Assembly: GCA_964401385.1 (NCBI GenBank)
Contig: CAYNYF010000102.1
Span: 1 to 12,627 of the forward strand
DNA length: 12,627 nt
Direction of reading: 5' to 3'
Source: CAYNYF01 sp964401385
GTDB lineage: Bacteria; Planctomycetota; Phycisphaerae; SM23-33
Made by a program: the position numbers and the translations under genes. Below the pieces are notes generated by a model. The model saw only the letters and a list, made by a program, of their open reading frames with translations, was not told the DNA's origin and did no database searches. Positions 1 through 6,146 of this stretch are shown here, piece by piece (position 1 is the first letter of the stretch; each line of letters opens with the position of its first letter).

Positions 1-165
1 CCCGCCCTACATTTCGGTTGTGGTTCGCGTGGTTCGCGGCTTGATGGTTCATTTGCCGGGGCCGTAGCCCCGCCCTACATTTCGGTTGTGGTTCGCGTGG
101 TTCGCGGCTTGATGGTTCACTTGGCGGGGCGGTAGCCCCGCCCTACATTTCGGTTGTCGTTCGCG
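1..165. repeat. 68-bp tandem repeat, about 2.4 copies
   Basis: Units begin at 1, 69 and 137, so the period is exactly 68 bp; the third copy fades out near 165. The first two units are nearly identical and differ by a few substitutions near their right ends (about 52-63 against 120-131). Each unit contains a doubled GGTTCGCG word and ends in a small GC hairpin followed by CCCTAC: stem 57-62/67-72 with loop CGTA, and stem 123-130/135-142 with loop GGTA. No reading frame across it looks like a gene. It may continue left of the window. Confidence 0.9.
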
Positions 166-227
166 TTGTCCGGCCTTCGCAGCCGAAGCGTCTGGGCTTC
201 CGGCTCCGCTGAAGCTACGCCGGACAA
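166..227. repeat. Inverted repeat with nested small hairpins
   Basis: The arms 166-174 (TTGTCCGGC) and 219-227 (GCCGGACAA) are perfect 9-bp inverted repeats. Two further dyads lie inside: CTTCG/CGAAG at 175-179/184-188 and GCTTC/GAAGC at 196-200/211-215. It follows the tandem array directly and sits in the noncoding stretch downstream of the minus-strand beta-helix gene. There is no T-run, so it is not a convincing terminator. It looks like a dispersed noncoding repeat. Confidence 0.6.
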
Positions 228-259
228 GTCGGCGGAGTAGGCTTCGCGGCTTCACAGCC

Positions 260-357
260 GTAGGGTGCGTGCTTGCACGCACGCGAATTGTTTTCTCACC
301 GGCGACCGCTGCGCGATATGTCATTCCATGACGCGTGGCTGCAAGCAGCCACCCTAC
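260..357. repeat. 98-bp element with GTAGGGT/ACCCTAC ends and a hairpin at each end
   Basis: The element starts with GTAGGGT (260-266) and ends with its exact complement ACCCTAC (351-357). Next to the left end is the dyad GTGCGTGC-TT-GCACGCAC (265-282, 8-bp stem). Next to the right end is TGGCTGC-AA-GCAGCCA (336-351, 7-bp stem). The interior (283-335) shows no gene. It resembles a very small transposable or REP-like unit, but no target-site duplication is evident, so mobility is not shown. Confidence 0.6.
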
Positions 358-380
358 CGACTTGAGGGTGCGAGGGTGAA

Positions 381-447
381 CCCGCGCGGGGACGAAAGAA
401 AAGGTGGGTCGCCGCGGCGAGCCGCCCTACAGCCATCCTGCATGCAG
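381..447. repeat. Cluster of perfect short palindromes, one with a CCCTAC head
   Basis: Three perfect palindromes are packed here: CCCGCGCGGG (381-390), TCGCCGCGGCGA (409-420) and CTGCATGCAG (438-447). The middle one is followed by GCCGCCCTAC (421-430), which repeats the arrangement of a dyad next to CCCTAC seen at 57-78, 123-146 and 336-357. The rest of the gap, 448-507, is GC-rich and shows nothing else I can name. Confidence 0.6.
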
Positions 448-507
448 CAGCACACCAGCCCACCCCCCTCCCGCGCGCGTGCGTCGCTCGGAAATCGCCG
501 CGAGTTT

Positions 508-1698
508 TTACCGTCTCTCATGCGCCCCGATGTCCGCCAGCGGCCCCGCCGGGCGGGCGTGCCCGGTGATGTCCCGCGGCGCCTCCGACAGCGGCGGAGC
601 CTTGTCGAGCGCCTCGGCCGCCGCCTCCGTCAAGAACAGCCGCCCCGACGACGGGTCCACGAACCAGTCCGGCCGGATGCGCCCGCCCACGAGGTTGTCG
701 GCCAGGATCACCTTCCCCCGAGCACGGTTGCGAATCTGCCCGCGAATGATGTTGTTTCGCAGCTCCAGCCCCCCGGTCGGGATGTTCGGGCGGTCGTAGA
801 TGTCGATCGCCCGCGCCTCGGCGGAGTCCGCATACAGGGTGTTGTGCACGAACTTCACGTCCCGCGTGTAGCCCAGCTCCACCGCCCGCCAACTGCTGGC
901 GTGGTAGATGAAGTTGTTGCGGACGATGCCGCCGCTGACGTGGTAGAGGCCCTCGGGGTTATGCCCGTTGCCCAGGCAGATGGCCGCCCCGCAATTGACG
1001 ATCACGTTTCGCTCGATCAGCGGGTCGAGAGAGCCGATCCACATGAAGATGGCCCCGCGCCCCCCGCCGGTGGCCCCGCGGATGTTCTCAAAGCGGCAGT
1101 CGCGGATGATCCAGTCCTTGGTCTTCATGCAGTCGATCCCCCCGATGTAGTTGTCCGCGTCCACCGGGTGCCCCGGGCGGCGCTGCCGCTTCTGCGTCTG
1201 CCGGCAGCGCAGGTTCTCGATCAGGACGCCCTCGGAGTAGTCCCTGCTGTAGACGCTCTTGATGTGGCGCGTGCCGCAGTCCTGGATGTGCAGATTGCTG
1301 AGCACCAGGCGGTCCGGCAGCACCCGCGCCGGCTCCCGTCCGGAGAGCACCACCCCGTATTGCCAGAAGTCGCGGATGGTGAAGTCGCGCAGCTCGATGC
1401 CGTCGGCGGCCGTCCAGAAACAGCTTTGCACGCCGCTGGAATCGTTCATGCCGTTGCCGTGCAGGACGACCTGCTCGGGCTTGCCTCTCCGGCCGCGGAC
1501 GACGACGTCGGCCTTCGTTAGGTACAGCCGCCTGGTGACGTGGTATTCGCCGGGGGCCATGACGATGCGATCTCCGGGCGAGCAGCCCTCAATGGCCCCG
1601 TGCAACTGCTCAAAGGTGGAGACGCGCCAAGTCCTGCCGCAGCCGGCAAAAAGTAGAACGCACGAAAACACCATGAACCAGGGCAAAACACGCAACAT
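508..1698 (-). CDS. Secreted right-handed parallel beta-helix lipoprotein
   Basis: The 396-residue product is probably anchored as a lipoprotein and folds as a parallel beta-helix, the fold of many carbohydrate-active and surface proteins of planctomycetes. I chose the ATG at 1698 over the TTG at 1716 because AAGGGAG sits 6 nt upstream of it and the protein then opens with a clean signal peptide: LR, a hydrophobic run, and LFAGC with the cysteine at residue 20. Phe at -3 is slightly unusual for a lipobox. A segment of the type GDRIVMAPGEY follows, then successive short rungs (NLHIQDCG, NVIVNCG, NNFIYHAS, NTLYADS, NNIIRG), each typical of one coil. The C-terminus ends DIGAHERR, the closing motif seen in many choice-of-anchor Q/beta-helix proteins. 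No catalytic residues can be assigned, so lyase activity is unproven. It is transcribed alone, reading into the repeat region. Confidence 0.85.
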   Translation of the reverse strand: MLRVLPWFMVFSCVLLFAGCGRTWRVSTFEQLHGAIEGCSPGDRIVMAPGEYHVTRRLYLTKADVVVRGRRGKPEQVVLHGNGMNDSSGVQSCFWTAADGIELRDFTIRDFWQYGVVLSGREPARVLPDRLVLSNLHIQDCGTRHIKSVYSRDYSEGVLIENLRCRQTQKRQRRPGHPVDADNYIGGIDCMKTKDWIIRDCRFENIRGATGGGRGAIFMWIGSLDPLIERNVIVNCGAAICLGNGHNPEGLYHVSGGIVRNNFIYHASSWRAVELGYTRDVKFVHNTLYADSAEARAIDIYDRPNIPTGGLELRNNIIRGQIRNRARGKVILADNLVGGRIRPDWFVDPSSGRLFLTEAAAEALDKAPPLSEAPRDITGHARPAGPLADIGAHERR

Positions 1699-1753
1699 TG
1701 GCCGCTCCCTTGCCAAATCCTGCCCGCCCGTAAAGCGATCCGCGCCAAGCTGA

Positions 1754-1783
1754 AGTTTAGAGTCAACGGGCCGGCCGCGTCAA
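1754..1783 (-). promoter_or_regulatory. Candidate promoter for the beta-helix lipoprotein gene
   Basis: On the minus strand TTGACG (complement of 1778-1783) is followed after 18 nt by TAAACT (complement of 1754-1759), a reasonable -35/-10 pair about 55 nt upstream of the ATG at 1698. A second TTGACT lies at 1761-1766. A GAGCCG/CGGCTC dyad at 1787-1792/1804-1809 sits just upstream, between this promoter and the preceding gene fragment; it has no T-run. Assigned by eye only. Confidence 0.4.
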
Positions 1784-1814
1784 CCGGAGCCGCGAATCGC
1801 AACCGGCTCGCAGA

Positions 1815-1895
1815 TCACTTCGCGCGGATGTCATAGGCGAACAGTTTGTCCGCGTGGCGGACGTACAGCCGGCCGTCACAAACGACCGCTGGCCT
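1815..1895 (-). pseudogene. Orphan C-terminal tail of a PQQ-like beta-propeller protein
   Basis: Directly after the TAG of the isochorismatase-like gene, and in the same frame, the minus strand reads 26 codons ending in TGA (1815-1817). The peptide contains PAVVCDGRLYVRHADKLFAY and then DIRAK, a very typical last blade of PQQ/BamB-like beta-propeller proteins (xPVVxDGxLYVRxxDxLxxYDIxxK). There is no start, ribosome site or upstream blade. This looks like the remnant left when most of a propeller gene was deleted, with the junction at or near the isochorismatase stop codon. Readthrough of the TAG would append the peptide to that protein, but nothing suggests it happens. The assignment rests on motif recognition of a short peptide. 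Confidence 0.6.
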
Positions 1896-2588
1896 CTACT
1901 TGCTGATTCGGATCATGTCCATCTTGGTAAGTGTAGCGCGGCGCCGGGAGCCGGGGGCATTGACCAGGTGCCACGCCGTGTACTGTTCGGCATAGAGCTT
2001 GCTCGAAGACATGCCGTCAACGGGCACGACCACGTCGAAGCCGCGTATCGCGGCCGCCGTGGCCGTATGGAGGACCGCGCCTTCCGCGGCCGTGCCCACA
2101 ATGAGCACAGTCTTCACGCCCTTTTTCTTCAGGAATGCCGCCAGGTCGGTGCCGTGGAACTTGTCCACGCTCGCCTTGACGATGTGTTCGGTTTCCCGCG
2201 GCGTCACCTCCTTCAGAATGGTCTGCGGCTCCGCCCCGCTCGTCAGGCTGTAGGCGACCGGCATTCCCGCCGCCCGCGCCTTGGCCAGGAGGGCGGCGAT
2301 GCGGGGCACCGAGGCCACCGCCCGCGGACGGCGCTCCACGTTCGTCGTTCGCTGCTCGATGTCCAGGATCAGCAGCGCCGTGGTCTTGGGCGCCAGCTCA
2401 ACGGCTTTCAACTGCGGCGGGGGCGGTGCTTTGACCTTGTCCCACACGTCCAGCACTGACGGCGGGGCGATACTGTCCGACGACAGCGCCATGGAGGTCA
2501 TCGCGCCCGCCGCCAGCAGCACGCCGAGGCCGGCTTGCCATGGGCCGCCGGGGACGGCGAGCCCTGCTATCCATCCGCCCATGCTCAT
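1896..2588 (-). CDS. Exported isochorismatase-like protein lacking the catalytic cysteine
   Basis: The product is 230 residues with the isochorismatase/cysteine hydrolase fold. ATG 2588 is preferred over TTG 2603 because TGAGGAG lies 7 nt before it. The N-terminus (MSMGG, a hydrophobic run, GAMTSMALSS) looks like a signal peptide, which places the protein outside the cytoplasm. The fold is clear: the LLILDIEQ strand carries the catalytic Asp (D76), and IVKAS carries the catalytic Lys (K138) exactly 6 residues before the usual Phe of the KxxxxxF-GTDL segment. The nucleophile motif, normally G-x-x-[TS]-[DN]-x-C-V, reads GTAAEGAV, with alanine 171 (codon GCG) where the cysteine belongs. The rest of the domain, including VPVDGMSS and the C-terminal TLTKMDMI, is intact, so this is not a decaying gene. 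It is probably a pseudoenzyme or has a different chemistry; the substrate is unknown. Confidence 0.85.
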   Translation of the reverse strand: MSMGGWIAGLAVPGGPWQAGLGVLLAAGAMTSMALSSDSIAPPSVLDVWDKVKAPPPPQLKAVELAPKTTALLILDIEQRTTNVERRPRAVASVPRIAALLAKARAAGMPVAYSLTSGAEPQTILKEVTPRETEHIVKASVDKFHGTDLAAFLKKKGVKTVLIVGTAAEGAVLHTATAAAIRGFDVVVPVDGMSSSKLYAEQYTAWHLVNAPGSRRRATLTKMDMIRISK

Positions 2589-2906
2589 GCTTGTGCTCCT
2601 CAATCAGCAGCCTTGACCCGCGACATCGGCCGGTACAGCCGCCAGGTCACGCACGTCCCAGGTGTCGCTCTGCCCGCGACGGCCGCGGGCGATCAGAGCA
2701 GATTCTCTCTTGATCCGGGGCCGATGACAAGCAGCGTTCGGCCGTTCGCTCCGCACCGGCGCCCGGGTCACCGGCGAGCGGGGGCCACGTCCTTTTCAGC
2801 CACCAGGATGACACGGGCCGTGACGTTGGCGCCGGCCGCGGGCGTGCCCGCCAGAATGGCCCGTCGCACGCACAATCGTTGGGACAGTTACGATTGTCGG
2901 GAACGC

Positions 2907-2935
2907 TTGCATCCGCCCCGGCAATCTGATAGACT
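2907..2935 (+). promoter_or_regulatory. Weak candidate promoter for typA
   Basis: TTGCAT (2907-2912), 17 nt, TAGACT (2930-2935) is a spaced -35/-10-like pair about 175 nt upstream of the typA start. Matches to consensus are only 3/6 and 4/6, so this is tentative. The 2872-2897 dyad lies just upstream and could be an operator. Confidence 0.25.
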
Positions 2936-3090
2936 CCTATGTCCCTTATGAGCCAAGCTCGCACAAACGGCCTGACGGTCTTCGGCTGGCTCTTCTCGAG
3001 CCTGCTTCGAACGCTGCGCGCCGTCAACTGGCCTCGGCCGACGGCTTAGCCGTCTGGCGCCCTCCGTGCCACCAGATCCCCCGGACGCCG

Positions 3091-3103
3091 CCGGGACACC
3101 CGG
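3091..3103 (+). promoter_or_regulatory. Small leader hairpin overlapping the weak typA ribosome site
   Basis: CCGGG-ACA-CCCGG forms a perfect 5-bp stem ending 8 nt before the typA ATG. The only Shine-Dalgarno-like sequence, GGA (3102-3104), is half inside this stem. If it folds in the mRNA it would limit initiation. Function is inferred. Confidence 0.3.
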
Positions 3104-3111
3104 AATATCCC

Positions 3112-4971
3112 ATGCAGCGAACGAACATCCGCAACGTAGCCATCATCGCCCACGTGGACCACGGCAAGACCACCCTGGTCGACCAGTTGCTCCGCCAGAG
3201 CGGCCAGTTCCGCCAGAGCGAGCTGGTGGGCGAGTGCATCCTCGACTCCGACCCGCTCGAGCGGGAACGCGGGATCACCATCCTCTCGAAGAACTGTGCG
3301 ATCGACTACACCGACCGAGCCGGCTTGGGCTACCACATCAACATCGTGGACACCCCCGGTCATGCGGACTTCTCCGGGGAGGTCGAGCGGGTCCTGAGGA
3401 TGGCCGACGGGGTGCTCCTGCTGGTCGATGCCGTCGATGGCGTCATGCCGCAAACCCGCTATGTCCTGTCCAAGGCCCTGAGCGCGGGGCTGGCGTGCCT
3501 GGTGGTCATCAACAAGATGGACCGCGACGACGCCCGCCCCGACAAGGTCCACGAAGAGGTCTTTGACCTGTTTGTCGAACTGGGCGCAGAGAACCGCGCC
3601 ATGGACTTCCCCGTTCTCTACGCCTCGGGCAAGGCTGGCTGGGCCACGGCCGACCTGGACGCCGCCCGGGCCGGCGCCGTCGGTGACATCCATGAGCTGT
3701 TCGACGCGATCATCGCCCACGTGCCCGTGCCCGATCTGGACGGCGGCGCGCCCCTGCAAGCGCTGATCACCACCCTCGACTACAGCGACTACGTCGGGCG
3801 GATCGGCATCGGGCGGGTCTTCGCCGGAACGCTGGAGTCGCCCAGGAACGTGGCCGTCATCGACCGCGCGGGCAACCAGAGCATCCGACACATCGGCCAG
3901 CTATTCCGCTTCAAAGGGCTCGGGCGCGTCGAGGTCGACCGCGTCGACGTGGGCGACCTTTTCGCGGTCGTCGGGCTTCAACAGGTCGACATCGGCGATA
4001 CGCTGGCCGACCCGGACAACCCCGTTGCCCTGCCGGCCGTCGCCATCGACGAGCCGACCCTGCGCATGACGTTCCGTTTCAACGACTCGCCCTTCGTCGG
4101 GCGAGACGGCAGGTACGTCACCGGCCGCCAGATCGGCCAGCGGCTCGACAAAGAGCTTCAGTCCAACGTCGCTCTTCGGGTCGAGGACGGCGGAGACCAG
4201 TTCATTGTCTGGGGACGCGGGCTGCTGCACTTGGGCATCCTGCTGGAGAACATGCGTCGCGAAGGCTACGAGCTGGCCGTCGGCAAGCCGGAGGTGGTCT
4301 TTCACACCGGCGAGCACGGCCAGCGGCTCGAACCGATCGAACGCCTCGTGATCGACGTGCCCAACAACGCCATCGGGGCCGTCATGCAACTGGTCGGCGA
4401 CCGCCGCGCCGAGATGGTCCAGATGAACTCCGGCGGAATCCGAACGCAACTGGAGTTCACCATCCCCGCACGCGGGTTGATCGACTTGCGCAGCCGCATG
4501 CTGACCGCGATGGCCGGCGAGGTGGTCATGCACCACCGCTTTGAGTCCTACGGGCCGTATCGCGGCAAGATCGCCGATCGCGCCAACGGCGTGATGATCG
4601 CCACGGAGCCAGGCGAGGTCACCGCCTACGCCCTGGACCAGCTCGCCGACCGCGGCGTCATGTTCGTCCAGCCGGGCGAAGAGGTCTATGAAGGGCAGGT
4701 CGTCGGCGAGCACTGCAAGGACAACGATGTTCCCGTAAACGTCGTGCGGCGGAAGACGCTCACGAACGTCCGCTCGTCGACGAAGGACTCGACCGTTACG
4801 CTCAAGTCCCCCCGGCGCATCACGCTGGAAAGTGCCCTGGAGTACATCAAGCTGGACGAGCTGGTCGAGGTGACCCCCCACCACATCCGCCTGCGGAAGG
4901 TGCATCTGAAGGAGAACGACCGCAGGCGCGCCGCCCGCCGCGCCGCCCGCCGGGCCGCCCCCCGGGCGTGA
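3112..4971 (+). CDS. typA: Ribosome-associated translational GTPase TypA/BipA
   Basis: The 619-residue product has about the usual TypA length. TypA binds the 70S ribosome at the EF-G site, hydrolyses GTP, and supports ribosome assembly and growth under cold or other stress. The G-domain motifs are all present: AHVDHGKT (13-20), RGITI (53-57), DTPGH (80-84), NKMD (134-137) and SGKAG (172-176). They are followed by the beta-barrel domain 2, EF-G-like domains (from VEDGGDQFIVWGRGLLHLGI, about 360-380) and the TypA-specific C-terminal domain with VRRKTLTNVRSS and HHIRLRKVHLKEN. The start is fixed by the family's standard MQRTNIRNVAIIAHVDHGKT opening, although the ribosome site is weak. The last 15 or so residues form an Arg/Ala repeat (RRAARRAARRAAPRA), encoded by a GC-rich tandem run. 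The gene appears to stand alone. Confidence 0.97.
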   Translation: MQRTNIRNVAIIAHVDHGKTTLVDQLLRQSGQFRQSELVGECILDSDPLERERGITILSKNCAIDYTDRAGLGYHINIVDTPGHADFSGEVERVLRMADGVLLLVDAVDGVMPQTRYVLSKALSAGLACLVVINKMDRDDARPDKVHEEVFDLFVELGAENRAMDFPVLYASGKAGWATADLDAARAGAVGDIHELFDAIIAHVPVPDLDGGAPLQALITTLDYSDYVGRIGIGRVFAGTLESPRNVAVIDRAGNQSIRHIGQLFRFKGLGRVEVDRVDVGDLFAVVGLQQVDIGDTLADPDNPVALPAVAIDEPTLRMTFRFNDSPFVGRDGRYVTGRQIGQRLDKELQSNVALRVEDGGDQFIVWGRGLLHLGILLENMRREGYELAVGKPEVVFHTGEHGQRLEPIERLVIDVPNNAIGAVMQLVGDRRAEMVQMNSGGIRTQLEFTIPARGLIDLRSRMLTAMAGEVVMHHRFESYGPYRGKIADRANGVMIATEPGEVTAYALDQLADRGVMFVQPGEEVYEGQVVGEHCKDNDVPVNVVRRKTLTNVRSSTKDSTVTLKSPRRITLESALEYIKLDELVEVTPHHIRLRKVHLKENDRRRAARRAARRAAPRA

Positions 4972-5294
4972 CAGCGGCGAGCAGAGCAAAGCGGACAGGG
5001 CACTCTTGTGATTCCCAACGTTTGAAACACTTCCTACTCGGGGAATCAAACGGGGCTCGGAATCTGCCGCACTGCCGTGACCAAGGCGGCTGGAAACGTG
5101 AATGTTTCGCCCACGGTCGCGCCGCCTCCCGAAGTCGACACTGCCAGCTCACGGGCGGCCTCGGCCGGGGCCGTTCGCCTGATTCTAGGCAAAGAAGCCC
5201 CATAAATAACCCGATAAACCCGGAGCACAGGTGCAGGTGCGAGGGATTCGCGCGCCGTAAATTGACACGACGGAAGAGAACGAAAGGTCCCGCG
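4972..5294 (+). other. Intergenic gap after typA with one imperfect hairpin
   Basis: The arms 5019-5025 (CGTTTGA) and 5046-5052 (TCAAACG) are perfect 7-bp complements. A nested TTCC/GGAA pair (5031-5034/5042-5045) would extend the helix with a 5-nt bulge on the left. No T-run follows, so it is not a standard terminator. Further on there is an AT-rich patch (5201-5218, CATAAATAACCCGATAAA) and a perfect TTGACA at 5262-5267 without a convincing -10. One of these may start transcription of the next gene. No coding region is supported. Confidence 0.4.
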
Positions 5295-6146
5295 ATGGAC
5301 AAGAGAAACCCACGACCCCCGGCCGGCGTTTTCCTCTCCCTGCTGACGTCCATTGGCCTGGTGGCGCTGTTCTTCATGCCCTGGCTGAAGGTTTCATGCA
5401 ACCCCCAGGGCGCGGCAGAGGCAGCGGGGTTTGGCGGCATGCAGGACGTGCCGGAGGAATTCACCAAACGTACCGTTCTGGCCCATGCCAGCGGCTGGGA
5501 CCTGGCCCGCGGCAAACTGACCCCGGAGCAGCGCTTCGAGGCGCAGGCCCGCGCCGCGGAGCAGGATCAAAAGGGGCCGCCGCCCAAGCCCTGGGTCTAT
5601 GGCGCATTGGGCCTGCCGGTGCTGGTGGTGCTCCTGGGCCTGCTGTGCGTCTCCGGCAAGCTCACCTCCTCGGGCGCTGGCAAGGGGATGCTCCTGTTTG
5701 GGATTGCCGGCGTGGTGCTGATGTTCGTGGCCGCGTCCACGGACTACATCGACGAGGCCATGGAACAGGCCGAGGAGGACATGGCCGCCCAAGGCGCGCC
5801 TCTTGCATGCCCCGCGTTCCAGCGGAACATGTCGGAGGCGGCGGACAAGGCCAAGAAGATTATCCAGACGAAGACGACGCCATACCTGTGGGGCTCATTG
5901 GCCCTCTACGTCCTGATCATCGGCTGCGGGCTGGGCGCCACGGGGCCGCAGCTAAACGCCCAGTCGTCCGCGTCCTTTGACTGGCAAGACAAGCCGGAGG
6001 AAGCTGACGCGGATCTGGCCGCCGTATCGACGATAGCCGAACACGAGGGCCGCCTGCCGAGCGACGCGCCCAGTTTCGGCCCGCCCCTGACGCCGACGGA
6101 AACGCCGGCCCCGGTCGGCGCCGATCAGGCGGACAGCCAAAGCTGA
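5295..6146 (+). CDS. Membrane protein with four predicted helices, unknown function
   Basis: The product is 283 residues. The ATG at 5295 has AAAGG 7 nt upstream, and a transmembrane helix starts about 10 residues after it. Four hydrophobic segments can be read: AGVFLSLLTSIGLVALFFMPW (about 10-30), VYGALGLPVLVVLLGLLCV, GMLLFGIAGVVLMFVAAS, and YLWGSLALYVLIIGCGLGAT. Helices 1 and 2 are separated by a charged loop of about 65 residues containing PWLKVSCNPQG and ASGWDLARG. Helices 3 and 4 are separated by an acidic loop (DYIDEAMEQAEEDMAAQ) with a second cysteine (ACPAF). The tail after helix 4 is about 65 residues, acidic and Pro-rich, probably disordered. The PW-x-x-VSC...SGWDLA pattern resembles small planctomycete membrane proteins I recall only as hypothetical. 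No enzyme motif is visible and no neighbour points to a role. Confidence 0.75.
   Translation: MDKRNPRPPAGVFLSLLTSIGLVALFFMPWLKVSCNPQGAAEAAGFGGMQDVPEEFTKRTVLAHASGWDLARGKLTPEQRFEAQARAAEQDQKGPPPKPWVYGALGLPVLVVLLGLLCVSGKLTSSGAGKGMLLFGIAGVVLMFVAASTDYIDEAMEQAEEDMAAQGAPLACPAFQRNMSEAADKAKKIIQTKTTPYLWGSLALYVLIIGCGLGATGPQLNAQSSASFDWQDKPEEADADLAAVSTIAEHEGRLPSDAPSFGPPLTPTETPAPVGADQADSQS

Larger units (their letters stand above)
2589..3111. other. Gap without an intact gene; possible decayed coding remains
   Basis: No frame gives a convincing protein. One minus-strand frame reads peptide-like stretches with GC-rich third positions, broken by stops: NVTARVILVAEKD (about 2790-2830) and NGRTLLVIGPGSRENLL (about 2700-2750). 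Another frame reads SDTWDVRDLAAVPADVAG nearer 2620-2670. These could be relics of a lost gene or chance. A dyad ACAATCGT/ACGATTGT lies at 2872-2879/2890-2897, and another, GACGGC-TTA-GCCGTC, at 3040-3054. A 36-codon plus-strand reading frame (2939-3049) has no ribosome site and I do not call it. Confidence 0.4.

Noticed and set aside
1..165. CRISPR array
   Set aside because: The units are joined directly at 68 bp with near-identical sequence throughout; there are no unique spacers and no cas genes.
265..1521. A 418-codon plus-strand frame crossing the beta-helix gene
   Set aside because: Antisense to a gene with a signal peptide, ribosome site and beta-helix motifs; the translated product is Arg/Pro/Val-rich noise.
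1696..1716. TTG 1716 and TTG 2603 as starts of the two minus-strand secreted proteins
   Set aside because: In each case the Shine-Dalgarno sequence lies between the TTG and a downstream ATG, and the ATG gives the better signal peptide.
2939..3049. A 36-codon plus-strand frame in the typA leader, with a hydrophobic middle
   Set aside because: No ribosome site, no family resemblance, and it ends inside a short dyad; it could be chance in a 500-nt gap.
3046..5049. Two long minus-strand open frames opposite typA (3046-3891 and 3901-5049)
   Set aside because: Both mirror the typA coding sequence and have the low-complexity composition of antisense frames in GC-rich DNA.
5019..5052. Intrinsic terminator after typA
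   Set aside because: The stem is only 7 bp with a bulged extension and has no T-run on either strand, so I list it only as a hairpin.
5262..5267. Perfect TTGACA as the -35 of the membrane-protein gene
   Set aside because: No -10-like hexamer lies 16-18 nt downstream, and the start codon is only 27 nt away.
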